A DNA stretch of 64,000 nucleotides from Perlabentimonas sp034003245 (GTDB lineage Bacteria; Bacteroidota; Bacteroidia; Bacteroidales; Tenuifilaceae). This document shows, piece after piece, positions 42,428-51,840 of this stretch (the stretch's first letter is position 1; each line of letters starts with the position of its first letter). Location: assembly GCA_034003245.1 (NCBI GenBank), contig JAVEYY010000011.1, positions 1 through 64,000 of the forward strand, in the 5' to 3' direction. Both the position numbers and the translations under genes were made by a program. A model generated the notes under the pieces. It did no database searches and had not been told where the DNA came from. It saw only the letters and a list, made by a program, of their open reading frames with translations.

Positions 42428-42793
42428 ATGGAACCAAGGATACGATGGATTAATCACAAAGGGAAAAGGATTGTGTATGTCGACTATACCAATTTAAGTT
42501 CAAACGACAAGAAGGCATTCTTTGCGGTAATAGATCAGGCCAGAGAATTTGTGCTAAAGGCTGGATCAAACTTACTACTTCTTGTCGATGTAAGAAATTC
42601 GTTTGGTGATAGCGAAATTATAGCCCGGTTAAAGCAGGATGGCAAGGAAGAAAAACCTTTTATCCACAAGCAAGCAGTTGTGGGCATTACGGGTTTTAAA
42701 GGCGTTCTACTTGCCGCCGTAAACAGCTTTACAGGCTTAGGCATTAAACCCTTCGACACACTTGACCAGGCAAAAGATTGGTTGGTATCGTAG
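42428..42793 (+). CDS. STAS/SpoIIAA-like small protein
   Basis: 121 residues, no signal. The pattern KRIVYVDYTNLSS...FVLKAGSNLLLLVDVRNSFGDSEIIARLK...VVGITGFKGVLLAAVNSFTGLGIKPFDTLDQAKDWL is that of the SpoIIAA-like/SEC14-like small alpha-beta family seen in Bacteroidota. It lacks a clear phosphorylatable Ser in the usual position that I can identify, so a classic anti-sigma antagonist role is not shown. Stands alone with its own terminator. Confidence 0.65.
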   Translation: MEPRIRWINHKGKRIVYVDYTNLSSNDKKAFFAVIDQAREFVLKAGSNLLLLVDVRNSFGDSEIIARLKQDGKEEKPFIHKQAVVGITGFKGVLLAAVNSFTGLGIKPFDTLDQAKDWLVS

Positions 42794-42825
42794 GCTTTTA
42801 CTACTCGGCAAGCATATTATAAGTA

Positions 42826-42864
42826 TAAAAAGGGTAATCCAACTGGTTTACTGATTACCCTTTT
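42826..42864. terminator. Bidirectional terminator after the STAS-like gene
   Basis: A 12-bp stem AAAAGGGTAATC/GATTACCCTTTT with a 13-base loop, between convergent genes. Confidence 0.85.
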
Positions 42865-42913
42865 ATCATAAACTATTATCCTGCATTCAACTTAAAAAAC
42901 CAATTAACTAGGA

Positions 42914-45454
42914 TTAAAACTCATCCTTACCGAAAGCACTACCAGTTTTTTTGCTTTGCCCTTTCCAGTTTAGGTCGTAGGAAATACCCATTTCTACAAT
43001 TGGACCATACCAGTAGTACTCAGTATCCTGATAGAATATTTGTACTCCGCTAGCATCGTAAGCACGAGTACTTAATGCTCGGGTATTTGAGTTGAGTATA
43101 TTTAAACCCCTTAAAGTAAAATTCCATCCTTTTGCTTTTACGGGGGAGTATTTCATGGCTACATTAGCCAGATAACCCATCTCGTTTTGCCCCTGAGCTG
43201 TAACCTGTGCCGAGCGCATATCGAAATCGGCATTAATGCTTAACTCTCGGCTAATGATGAAATTCACATTACCCTTTAGGCTCCACGACAGCGAGCGATT
43301 ATCCTCCTTAAATCCAAATATATCGGCTTGTACATGGTAATCGTACAGAGATCCTCCTAAGAATAGTTTGGTTTTACCGCCAATCTCCAAATTGGCATTT
43401 ATCTCGCCACCTATTGCTTTTGTGTTGCCCGAGTTTGTGAAGCTACGGATTAGAACCAGTTCCTCGTTGTAAACGGTGTTCACCCTAAAAACAGCATTGT
43501 CGACTCCTCGATAAAAACCTACAAGGGTAAATCGTTGCTTGTCAAAAGCCTTACTGTATGATAGTTCTACATTGCTAATGTACTCGGGTTTAAGAGCGGG
43601 GTCGCCCACAAGGTAAACCTCGAGGTGACGGCGAAAGAGGAAAGGCGCCATATTCTTGATAGGCGCACGGCTTATCCTTCGGCTGGCGGCTAGAGTGATA
43701 TTCTCGAACTCGGATATTGAATAACCCACGTGCAAGCTGGGAAACCAGTCGAGCTTGGTATACTCGTTTCGGGATAGGGTTTGCCGGTCGAAAAGGGTAA
43801 AGTAATCGGGGTTATCAATATTCAACAACTGATCGGTATACTCCAATCGTAACCCCGCTTTATAGCTGATATTATTCAAAACCCCGCTATAATCAATATA
43901 ACCAGCATATATTCCTCGTGTTAAATCAATCTGATTTTCAAAATCGGTGTACACCCCCCATGTATTAGTTTCGATATTTAATGTGTCGTAATCGAGTCCA
44001 CCGGCAATGCTGAAAAACTGGGGTTGAACCCCTAAACTCAGCTTATTACCATTGTCGAATTGCTTTTGAAAATCGACAGAGAACCTAAGACCATCCAGTG
44101 GGGTTCTATCTAGCTGGTTATAGTGAAGTAAGTGGTTACCCAACTCTTGGGTACTTGGATTATAAGCAATATTTGGGTTGTTAACACTATGAGTTAACAC
44201 CGAATGCTCATATAAACCCGATAAGCTTAGTCGTGTAGTCTTATCGATTCGAAAAGTATAATCGGCATTAACCGTGTGGAATAAACCTTCGCGAACACCC
44301 TCGTTAGGGTTAAATACCCAATGGTTGTTGGTGGGAATGCCATCAACCGGATTCTTATCCTTATCGGCGGTAAAAATATTGTAGAGATACATCGCTTTTC
44401 GTCCCTCAGTTCTGGTTCCAAAATAGTATGATGTTGAGAACTTTGAACGTTCAGAGAGTTTTGCCTCTAGGCCAAAATTGGCCGATTGGTTCTCGTACCA
44501 TTCGGGTTTTAGCCCCGAAGCAACCATATGCTTGTAGGTGTCGTTCTGGACGTTAAGTATTCGGGCATCCCCAGAGCGACTGCTGTTCACGTCGCGCCAG
44601 CTATAGCTTACCCCACCAAAAAAGAGCCAACCATTGTTTCCGTAGGTAAAGTTTAGCCCACCGCCATAGCTATTATCGGTAAGGTTGTATCCCGATAAGA
44701 TATCGGTTCGATGCCCCCAGGGTGCCCCACCAAGCAAACCATTGGCCGAAAGGGAAAACCCTTCGATGCCCGACGATTTAGTGGTTATATTGATAATTCC
44801 ACCCTTTCCTTGCGCATCGTACTGTGCCGAGGGCACCGTAATTACATCTATGCTTTGAATATTATTGGCCGATAGTTGCGCTAGCAAAACCGAAGGCTCC
44901 ATTTGAGTTGGACGGCCATTGAGATAAACTATAAAATCGGTAGTACCCCGCACCGACACCTCCCCATCGGGCGAAACAGATACTGATGGAAGCCGATTTA
45001 GCACATCGGCGGCATTACCGCCACGGACGGTTTCAAAATCCTCAGCCCTGTAGGTGCGCCTATCGAGCCTATTCACCATAGTACGAGCCATTGCGGTTAC
45101 CTCAACGCCTTCAATATCGACAGATGATGGCACTAAACGAATTGGAGCCAGCGAAACTGTTGGGTTTGACCGTGTAACTTCAACATTAACTATATCCTGC
45201 GAAACGTACCCAATAAATGAGAACCCAACACGATAACTACCATAGGCAACTCCAGCTATAGTGTACTCTCCATTTATGTTTGTTGTTACACCGGCAACAG
45301 GCGTTTCGCTACCTTGGGGGTAAAGCGCAACTGTTACAAAAGGAACACCCTCGGATGTTTGAGTATCGTTAACAATTCCAGATATAGACCCCGATTGTCC
45401 GATTGCCACAATATAACCTGACAGTAAAAAGAATAGTAATACGATTCTGCTCAT
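42914..45454 (-). CDS. TonB-dependent receptor-like outer-membrane protein
   Basis: 846 residues. A signal peptide (about 1-20) precedes a carboxypeptidase-regulatory beta-sandwich domain (about 22-105; GSISGIVNDTQTSEGVPFV). The plug follows (about 130-225; RGGNAADVLNRLPSVSVSPDGEVSVRG), then a beta-barrel of the OMP_b-brl_3 type ending FGKDEF. No SusD-like gene lies beside it, so it is not a standard SusC/D pair; the substrate is unknown. A TonB box is not evident. Confidence 0.92.
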   Translation of the reverse strand: MSRIVLLFFLLSGYIVAIGQSGSISGIVNDTQTSEGVPFVTVALYPQGSETPVAGVTTNINGEYTIAGVAYGSYRVGFSFIGYVSQDIVNVEVTRSNPTVSLAPIRLVPSSVDIEGVEVTAMARTMVNRLDRRTYRAEDFETVRGGNAADVLNRLPSVSVSPDGEVSVRGTTDFIVYLNGRPTQMEPSVLLAQLSANNIQSIDVITVPSAQYDAQGKGGIINITTKSSGIEGFSLSANGLLGGAPWGHRTDILSGYNLTDNSYGGGLNFTYGNNGWLFFGGVSYSWRDVNSSRSGDARILNVQNDTYKHMVASGLKPEWYENQSANFGLEAKLSERSKFSTSYYFGTRTEGRKAMYLYNIFTADKDKNPVDGIPTNNHWVFNPNEGVREGLFHTVNADYTFRIDKTTRLSLSGLYEHSVLTHSVNNPNIAYNPSTQELGNHLLHYNQLDRTPLDGLRFSVDFQKQFDNGNKLSLGVQPQFFSIAGGLDYDTLNIETNTWGVYTDFENQIDLTRGIYAGYIDYSGVLNNISYKAGLRLEYTDQLLNIDNPDYFTLFDRQTLSRNEYTKLDWFPSLHVGYSISEFENITLAASRRISRAPIKNMAPFLFRRHLEVYLVGDPALKPEYISNVELSYSKAFDKQRFTLVGFYRGVDNAVFRVNTVYNEELVLIRSFTNSGNTKAIGGEINANLEIGGKTKLFLGGSLYDYHVQADIFGFKEDNRSLSWSLKGNVNFIISRELSINADFDMRSAQVTAQGQNEMGYLANVAMKYSPVKAKGWNFTLRGLNILNSNTRALSTRAYDASGVQIFYQDTEYYWYGPIVEMGISYDLNWKGQSKKTGSAFGKDEF

Positions 45455-45940
45455 AGTTGAATGTTCAAAAATTACTTATGTAGTTAGCCATCAAAACTGT
45501 TTACATTACAATCAACAGTTTCGAACATCCATTGTTCAACTTTTACATAGAAACCTGAAGACACTAAATTACCTATCATGCTCTATACCTGATTCTTAGA
45601 ACAATCAAAAAGCACTTTACAGTTCCCATAATGTATGATATTATTCCATAATAAATATGTGCGAAGATCCTGATAATTGAGGAAAGTAAATCATTAGATG
45701 GTTAACTTTCATTCTTACCCAGTGATTCTGAGAAAATGAAAACATTGAGGATTATTCAATGTTGCTCATGAGTAATCCAAATCAGTATGATGGTAACTTA
45801 AACAAGGACGTCATCAGCACATAGCAGACAGGAGGTAAGCCCGCACATAGAATATTCTGCCTCACTCATCGAAACAAATTCTACACATATAGATGAGCCT
45901 GCTATGCACATAGAAGGAGATCGTAAGCAGATAGTAACTC

Positions 45941-45970
45941 AAAAAAACATAACAGTTAGGATGTTTTTTT
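45941..45970. repeat. Perfect A/T hairpin
   Basis: AAAAAAACAT and its complement ATGTTTTTTT enclose a 10-base loop. It may be a terminator for a small transcript from the repeat region or a second Rnf terminator. Confidence 0.6.
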
Positions 45971-45993
45971 CTATTTCAAGATTTCAAAAACGA

Positions 45994-46026
45994 AAATCAC
46001 CCTTCGGCAAGACCAAAGGGTGATTT
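45994..46026 (-). terminator. Terminator of the Rnf operon
   Basis: An 11-bp stem AAATCACCCTT/AAGGGTGATTT with an 11-base loop, 22 bases beyond the rnfA stop on the minus strand. Confidence 0.85.
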
Positions 46027-46048
46027 AAAGAATTAGGCTGGACAAAGG

Positions 46049-46621
46049 CTAAACTATTCCGGCAAAACCCATAAAGGCAAGAGCCAGAATACCTGCAACA
46101 ACTAGGGCAATGGGGGCGCCCTTCATCCCTTTGGGTAGGTCAACCAAATCGAGCGACTCGCGAATACCCGCAAAAACAATAAGTGCAAGCGCAAACCCCA
46201 CAGCGTTGGCAATGGCAAACACCACGCTCTCGAGCAGATTAAACTCTTTTTGAATTAGCAGAATGGCAACCCCAAGAATTGCGCAGTTGGTTGTAATTAG
46301 CGGTAGAAAAACACCTAACGCTTGGTAAAGCTCTGGACTCACTTTTTTAAGAATAATTTCAACCATCTGCACCAGCGCGGCAATTACCAGGATATAGGCT
46401 ACGGTTTGCATATACCCAATCCCTAGTGGGAGCAGGACATAATGCATAATAAGGTAGGTTACTATGGTAGCGATGGTTAATACAAAGGTTACAGCACCAC
46501 TCATTCCCACAGCAGTTTCCACCTTGCTCGACACACCCAGAAATGGACATATCCCTAGGAACTGAGCCAATACAATATTATTGACAAAAACTGCTGATAT
46601 TATTATTATAATATATTCCAT
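46049..46621 (-). CDS. rnfA: Rnf complex subunit A (RsxA)
   Basis: 190 residues with six membrane helices. The Cys in FLGICPFLG (residues 23-31) and VFLPLITTNCAILG (about 106-119) is conserved in RnfA/RnfE, where the pair binds a [2Fe-2S] cluster within the membrane. It is the last gene of the operon, 8 bases after rnfE. Confidence 0.96.
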   Translation of the reverse strand: MEYIIIIISAVFVNNIVLAQFLGICPFLGVSSKVETAVGMSGAVTFVLTIATIVTYLIMHYVLLPLGIGYMQTVAYILVIAALVQMVEIILKKVSPELYQALGVFLPLITTNCAILGVAILLIQKEFNLLESVVFAIANAVGFALALIVFAGIRESLDLVDLPKGMKGAPIALVVAGILALAFMGFAGIV

Positions 46622-46629
46622 GATAACAA

Positions 46630-47214
46630 CTATTTTTTAGCAAGCTTATTCATAACTGCGGTTAGGTATCCTAAAGCAATAAATGCTCCAGGAGCCAGAA
46701 TAAACACTAACATTCCGTAGGTATCGGGGTAGATAGATAGCCCAAACACCTTCCCGCTCCCAAGAATTTCACGAACTGCACCCAGCAGGGTAAGAGCGAA
46801 TGCAAAACCTAAACCCATCCCCAAACCGTCGATAAAAGACGATCCCACAGTATTTTTTGAAGCAAAAGCCTCTGCTCTACCCAGCACGATACAGTTAACT
46901 ACAATTAGGGGGATAAAAAGCCCCAACTGGGCATGTAAAGCAGGAATAAAGGCGGCCATGCTCAAATCGACCACGGTTACAAATGATGCAATTATTACTA
47001 TGTACGAGGGGATACGAACCTTAGCTGGAATCACATTCTTAACCAACGAGATTACAACGTTGGCCATCACCAACACAAAGGTGGTGGCTAACCCCATTCC
47101 CAAACCGTTTATGGCACTGGTAGTAGTCCCAAGGGTTGGACACATACCCAGTAACAGGACAAAAACGGGATTTTCCTTAATAAAACCCTTTGTAAAGTTC
47201 TTTACTTGATTCAT
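46630..47214 (-). CDS. rnfE: Rnf complex subunit E (RsxE)
   Basis: 194 residues, six helices, homologous to RnfA with inverted topology. The Cys residues in LLGMCPTLG (about 22-30) and LIVVNCIVLGRAEAFA (about 103-118) are the cluster ligands. It begins with an ATGA overlap with rnfG. Confidence 0.96.
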   Translation of the reverse strand: MNQVKNFTKGFIKENPVFVLLLGMCPTLGTTTSAINGLGMGLATTFVLVMANVVISLVKNVIPAKVRIPSYIVIIASFVTVVDLSMAAFIPALHAQLGLFIPLIVVNCIVLGRAEAFASKNTVGSSFIDGLGMGLGFAFALTLLGAVREILGSGKVFGLSIYPDTYGMLVFILAPGAFIALGYLTAVMNKLAKK

Positions 47215-47789
47215 TTCTCACCTCCTTCCTTAACAAAGGCATCGAATGCTCGTTGAACGGCGTCGCAGTATGCCCTTGAACTAATAGTTGATGCAGTGAT
47301 AGCGTCAACATTTCCGCCATCTTTTTTAACTGCAAGCTTAAAATCCCGGGGATTCTTACCCTGAAACTGAACGCTAAAGTCGGATTTTCCACTCTCCATT
47401 TTATCGCCAAGCCCAGGGGTTTCTTTATGTGCTATCACCTCGATGGCATGAATAGTCCCATCGGACAAAAAACCAACCATTAGATCGATTTGCCCGCTAA
47501 ATCCATTCTTTGTAAAGGTTTGAATGGCCATACCCACGGGTTCGCCACCCTTGGTGGCTGGGTAGAAGGTAAGTACACCCCCATCAACCTCACGGGTGAA
47601 CTTAACGTCCGAAGGTCTATTGTCGAACTCGGGTAGCACTTGACTAATAGCCAGGTTTATCTTTGCATTCTGAGCATCATCAATGGGGCCCTTGGTGAAG
47701 CTGTATACAAATCCTAAACTAGCCGATGCTAACAGTGTAACTGTTAACAGGGTTAGGGTCATATTCTTGAATGTTGATTCTTTAGCCAT
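47211..47789 (-). CDS. rnfG: Rnf complex subunit G
   Basis: 192 residues. One N-terminal membrane helix (about 10-30) and a periplasmic flavin domain. The motif VDAITASTISSRAYCDAV (about 166-183) includes the Thr that covalently binds FMN in the family (the SGATxSS-type site, here DAITASTISS). The ATG at 47789 overlaps the end of rnfD by 8 bases; a start at 47810 would add unusual residues. Confidence 0.94.
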   Translation of the reverse strand: MAKESTFKNMTLTLLTVTLLASASLGFVYSFTKGPIDDAQNAKINLAISQVLPEFDNRPSDVKFTREVDGGVLTFYPATKGGEPVGMAIQTFTKNGFSGQIDLMVGFLSDGTIHAIEVIAHKETPGLGDKMESGKSDFSVQFQGKNPRDFKLAVKKDGGNVDAITASTISSRAYCDAVQRAFDAFVKEGGEK

Positions 47790-48786
47790 TTTTCTTAACC
47801 TCCTCTCCAAAACGTGATGGTTTTACATAACGATTAATAAGGGGTACAAATGCGTTCATAATTAGAATTGCAAATGATATCCCCTCGGGATAGGCACCCC
47901 AAACACGGATAACAACGGTTATCACGCCAATTCCCACACCAAAAATCCACATACCCTTGGGGTGCATTGGCGATGTTACGTAGTCAGTGGCCATAAATAT
48001 TGCGCCCAACATTACCCCACCAGTAAGTAGATGGAAAATTGGATCGGCATTGGCCTCGGGGTTAATAAGCCAAATAATTCCGGTAAATAATCCAATGGTT
48101 GCAAAAATCGATACAGGGATATGCCAGGTTATCACCTTAGTGAAAAGCATCCAGACCAAACCAATTAGCAAAGCAAAAGCGGCAATCTCGCCCAACGACC
48201 CTCCCATTGCTCCCATAAACAGCTGCATGTGGCTAGGAATTTGATCGGAAATATTGCTCATCAGCAAACCCTTGCTTAGTCCTTCCTTTACAACTGCCAG
48301 TGGTGTTGCCCCTGTAACCGCATCGAGGTAACTCATGCGCGATTCTATGGGCAAAGGCCAACTGGTCATTTGAACAGGGAACGAAATAAGAAGAAAAACA
48401 CGTCCCACCAGCGCAGGGTTAAATGGGTTACGGCCCAAGCCGCCAAAGCTTAACTTTCCTACACCAATGGCAACCAATGCGCCAATTACCACTATCCACC
48501 AGGGCAGGTTAGCGGGAAGATTAAACGCAAGGATTAGACCTGTAACCAAGGCTGAGCCATCTGAAATACTGGGCTTAACCTTAAGTAAATACTTTTGAAT
48601 TAGAAACTCGAACACCAAGCACGACACAATGGAGATTGCAGTAACAATAAGCGCTCCCAACCCAAAGTAGAACAGCGTAACTGCTAGTGCAGGAATAAGC
48701 GCCAGCACTACGTTGTACATCAACCTGGGGGTTGACTCGCCGCTGTGAACGTGTGGTGATGGTGATACAACAAGTAGATTATTCAT
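47782..48786 (-). CDS. rnfD: Rnf complex subunit D
   Basis: 334 residues with about nine to ten membrane helices. The FMN-attachment Thr is in YLDAVTGATPLAVVKEG (about 151-167). Opens with NNLLVVSPSPHVHSGEST, typical of RnfD. It and RnfG carry covalent flavins in the electron route. 36 bases separate it from rnfC. Confidence 0.96.
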   Translation of the reverse strand: MNNLLVVSPSPHVHSGESTPRLMYNVVLALIPALAVTLFYFGLGALIVTAISIVSCLVFEFLIQKYLLKVKPSISDGSALVTGLILAFNLPANLPWWIVVIGALVAIGVGKLSFGGLGRNPFNPALVGRVFLLISFPVQMTSWPLPIESRMSYLDAVTGATPLAVVKEGLSKGLLMSNISDQIPSHMQLFMGAMGGSLGEIAAFALLIGLVWMLFTKVITWHIPVSIFATIGLFTGIIWLINPEANADPIFHLLTGGVMLGAIFMATDYVTSPMHPKGMWIFGVGIGVITVVIRVWGAYPEGISFAILIMNAFVPLINRYVKPSRFGEEVKKNG

Positions 48787-48822
48787 TATTCAATAGATTA
48801 TATCAACTTAGTATAATTCGAT

Positions 48823-50157
48823 CTAGTTCTTTCGTGCTCGTATCATGGCACTAACATCGCCCTTGCCCAGCCTGATGTAATCGAGTAGAGGAAGATTTGC
48901 AGGGCAAACGAAGCTACACGAGCCGCACTCCATGCAATCGAGAATCCGCTCCTCCTCCATTCGCTCGTTCATCTTACGCTGCGCGAGGCGAATCAACAGG
49001 TAGGGTTCGAGTCCCATAGCACAAGCCATAATGCACTTTCCACATCTGATACAAGCGGGTTGAGGTGTTGGTCGTAGCGATTCCTTGGCTGGAAAGAGGA
49101 TTACACCCGATGTTCCCTTGGTTACAGGAGCGTCGAGAGTGCTAATAGCCTTGCCCATCATGGGGCCACCATTAACAACTTTTGCAGTATCGTCGGGAAC
49201 ACCACCAACTACCTCAATAAGCATCGATATTGGAGTTCCAATTCGAGTCAAAAAGTTACCAGTTTGGGTAAGATTTTTTCCTGTAACCGTAACCACCCTC
49301 TCAACAAGTGGCTTGTTCTTTTGAACTGCCTCGTAAACAGCAAAGGCAGTTCCAACATTATGCACTACTGTTCCAACATCAATGGGCAGAGCACCCGATG
49401 GAACCTCGCAATTTATTAGCGCTTTAATAAGCTGTTTTTCTCCACCCTGCGGATACTTTACCTTTAGTGCATAAACCTCAATTCCTTTGTAGTTTGCCGC
49501 AACTTGCTTAAGATGCGAAATGGCATCGAGTTTATTATTTTCAACTCCCACAAGGGCACGATCAACTCCCAAAGCCTTTTTAAGGATGTTGATTCCCACC
49601 ATTAGCTCATCGGCCTTCTCGAGCATCAACCTGTGATCCGATGTGAGATATGGCTCACACTCAACACCGTTGATAATTAGAACATCGGCCTTTTTGCCCT
49701 TGGGAATAGATAGTTTAACATGTGAGGGAAAAGTTGCACCACCCAGTCCTACAATACCAGCCTCGTTAATTCTGGCAATAATCTCCTCAGCGCTCAGTTT
49801 GATATCCTTTTTAAGATCGGGGTTACGGTCAATCTCAGGAAGCCACTCATCGCCCTCAACAGTTATGGTAATAGCTGGTTTTTTGTATCCTGTAGAATCG
49901 AGCACTGGATCGAGCGAGGCTACAGTTCCCGATACCGATGAGTGAATATTGGCTGATACAAAGCCCGCACTCTTGGCTATTACTTGGCCAACCAAAACCT
50001 TATCGCCCTTGGCAACAGATGGTATTGCGGGTGCGCCAATATGTTGCGAAATGGGAATTACAACCTGCTTTGGCAAGGCCAAAATATCAATGGGCTTTGT
50101 GGCCGAAAACTTGTTCTCTGGGGGATGTACCCCACCTTTAGGAAAAGTCTTTAACAT
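48823..50157 (-). CDS. rnfC: Rnf complex subunit C
   Basis: 444 residues, similar in fold to NuoF. The start MLKTFPKGGVHPPENK is the family N terminus; the NADH/FMN region includes GVVGLGGATFPSHVKL and the two [4Fe-4S] motifs CIRCGKCIMAC and CMECGSCSFVC lie near the C terminus. It is the NADH-interacting subunit. An extra 19 codons upstream of 50157 are not family-like. Confidence 0.96.
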   Translation of the reverse strand: MLKTFPKGGVHPPENKFSATKPIDILALPKQVVIPISQHIGAPAIPSVAKGDKVLVGQVIAKSAGFVSANIHSSVSGTVASLDPVLDSTGYKKPAITITVEGDEWLPEIDRNPDLKKDIKLSAEEIIARINEAGIVGLGGATFPSHVKLSIPKGKKADVLIINGVECEPYLTSDHRLMLEKADELMVGINILKKALGVDRALVGVENNKLDAISHLKQVAANYKGIEVYALKVKYPQGGEKQLIKALINCEVPSGALPIDVGTVVHNVGTAFAVYEAVQKNKPLVERVVTVTGKNLTQTGNFLTRIGTPISMLIEVVGGVPDDTAKVVNGGPMMGKAISTLDAPVTKGTSGVILFPAKESLRPTPQPACIRCGKCIMACAMGLEPYLLIRLAQRKMNERMEEERILDCMECGSCSFVCPANLPLLDYIRLGKGDVSAMIRARKN

Positions 50158-50272
50158 ACTCACTTGTATTGAATATCGAATGTTAAACGTCGATTTACGA
50201 AAAATGAATTGCAAATGGTATTAACTTCAAATCAAAAATCGTTAATCAATATTCATTATTCTAACTATTTTA

Positions 50273-51139
50273 CTATACACTTTCTGATTTTACCTCTGCT
50301 TCTTCCTTCTTCTTTCGGAGAGGGAAGTTAGCCTCGAGAATTGCGCCCGTAGGGCACTCCTCAACGCACTTACGACACAATTTGCACTTTTCGTAATCGA
50401 TGTATGCCAAGAAGTTTTCAAGGACAATGGCATCGTGTGGACAAACCTTCACACATTTATTACAGCCAATGCAGGCAACCTCGCACGATTTTTTGGCAAT
50501 TCCGCCCTTTTCCTTATTGATACACGAAACGAAAATGCGTTTCCCCTTGGGCCCTTTCTTCCGCATCTCGATTATAAACTTGGGGCATGCTTTTACACAG
50601 GCACCACAAGCTGTGCATTTTTCTTCATTAACAACGGGTAAGCCTGTTACCTCATCAATATAAATGGCATCGAAAGCACAGGCTACAACGCAATCGCCAA
50701 GTCCTAGGCATCCATACTGGCAACCTGTATCGCCGCTGTAAAGCACAGTCGCAAGTTTACAGGATGTTGCGCCATTATATGTGTTAGTTCTAGGCCTGTG
50801 ATCGGGTGAACCTGAGCAGCGAACTACAGCAATCATGGGGGCTTGCTGTGCGGCCTCTTTGCCCACAACCTTTGCTGCTGCAGCAGAGGTTTCATTTCCT
50901 CCCACGGGGCAGAATAGAGTACTTATGTCTTCAGCTTTTACAAAAGCATCAGCAAAACCGCGGCATCCGGGATAGCCACAACCGCCACAGTTAGCCCCAG
51001 GCAGTACAGCCTCAACAGCGTCGATCCGCGGATCTTCATATACCTTAAACTTTTGGGCAACAAAGTAGAGAATCACCGCCGCTAAAACGCCTAGTACGCT
51101 TAGCATTAATACGGTGTAAATAATAATGGAATAACTCAT
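50273..51139 (-). CDS. rnfB: Rnf complex subunit B
   Basis: 288 residues. One N-terminal membrane helix (about 5-30), a Cys-rich domain GANCGGCGYPGCRGFADAF (about 48-66) for one [4Fe-4S] cluster, then several ferredoxin-like CxxCxxC motifs (CTACGACVKACP, CIGCNKCVKVCP, CKLCRKCVEECP) for further clusters. It takes electrons from reduced ferredoxin. 115 bases separate it from rnfC, the widest gap in the operon. Confidence 0.96.
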   Translation of the reverse strand: MSYSIIIYTVLMLSVLGVLAAVILYFVAQKFKVYEDPRIDAVEAVLPGANCGGCGYPGCRGFADAFVKAEDISTLFCPVGGNETSAAAAKVVGKEAAQQAPMIAVVRCSGSPDHRPRTNTYNGATSCKLATVLYSGDTGCQYGCLGLGDCVVACAFDAIYIDEVTGLPVVNEEKCTACGACVKACPKFIIEMRKKGPKGKRIFVSCINKEKGGIAKKSCEVACIGCNKCVKVCPHDAIVLENFLAYIDYEKCKLCRKCVEECPTGAILEANFPLRKKKEEAEVKSESV

Positions 51140-51154
51140 GCTATTCTAGTTTTA

Positions 51155-51577
51155 TTAAACTGATTCTATATCAAATGTGAATTTACTGGAATGCTTATCT
51201 CTGAATAAATGCAACCCAAAGTAGTAGGGTATCAAAACCGAAAGTGAGAGCAAACCCGCTTTTCCCTCGCTTATTCCAACTGTGGTAAGTACTACTAAAG
51301 TTAATACTACCAGTATGAATGGAATAATATAGGCAACTATAAGCGCTTTAAAACCCAGCGATTGCTTAAGTACTACTTTTACATCTTGTCCCACAAAAAA
51401 ACTATGATTTGGCTTATGCACCACCACCAGTTTCTCCTCAACATCGGACACGCCACAGGCACCCTTGGCATGGCATGCTGCGCATGCCGATTGGCTTAGG
51501 ATACGCACCATTACGTTGCTTGCGGTAATTTCCTGAACTTTCCCTAGATGATCGACCGTTTTAGCCCTTTGTGGCAT
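51155..51577 (-). CDS. rseC: RseC/MucC family protein (SoxR-reducing system)
   Basis: 140 residues. The N-terminal Cys cluster is QSACAACHAKGACGVSD (about 30-46), followed by two membrane helices (about 76-116). RseC accompanies Rnf genes in many bacteria and is required with RsxABCDGE to reduce SoxR in E. coli. It is the first gene of the operon, 15 bases before rnfB. Confidence 0.92.
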   Translation of the reverse strand: MPQRAKTVDHLGKVQEITASNVMVRILSQSACAACHAKGACGVSDVEEKLVVVHKPNHSFFVGQDVKVVLKQSLGFKALIVAYIIPFILVVLTLVVLTTVGISEGKAGLLSLSVLIPYYFGLHLFRDKHSSKFTFDIESV

Positions 51578-51840
51578 TCAGTAATCGTTTGAAAATTGAC
51601 TACAAAAATAATTTTCTTTGGCTATCGGTATAAACCAAACCCATGGAAGTTCGTAATTTAGTTTGATTTTAAATAAGCTTTTCAACTTCCAACCATTTTT
51701 TTAAATAACATCCTTATGGATAAATACTCCGCTTTAATAAGCTAGAATTACCTGTTCGTAAAATCCAATGTTAGAAATATTTTTTATTTTGTATTATTGC
51801 TACACAATAATTAAAAAACACACCCAAAAATCACAGCCTA
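51578..51840. other. Divergent region upstream of Rnf and an outer-membrane-type protein
   Basis: 263 bases, A/T-rich. Apart from the Rnf promoter at 51603-51610 no clear signal is placed. A promoter for the plus-strand gene is likely near TTTATTTTGTATTATTG but does not fit the consensus exactly. Confidence 0.4.
51603..51610 (-). promoter_or_regulatory. Promoter -7 element (TATTTTTG) of the rseC-rnf operon
   Basis: CAAAAATA on the plus strand is an exact TAnnTTTG on the minus strand, 26 bases before the rseC ATG. Confidence 0.6.

Larger units (their letters stand above)
45455..46048. other. Large intergenic region with repeats and inverted repeats
   Basis: 594 bases between the divergently placed TonB receptor start and the Rnf terminator. 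The right half has three GCACATAG copies (45817-45824, 45843-45850, 45906-45913), nested inverted repeats CATAGCAG/CTGCTATG (about 45820 and 45898) and CTCATC/GATGAG (45864 and 45892), and an A/T hairpin (45941-45970). No open frame. A small structured RNA is possible but unproved. Confidence 0.5.

Noticed and set aside
45941..45970. Treating the A/T hairpin as the main Rnf terminator
   Set aside because: A GC-containing hairpin closer to the rnfA stop (45994-46026) fits better.
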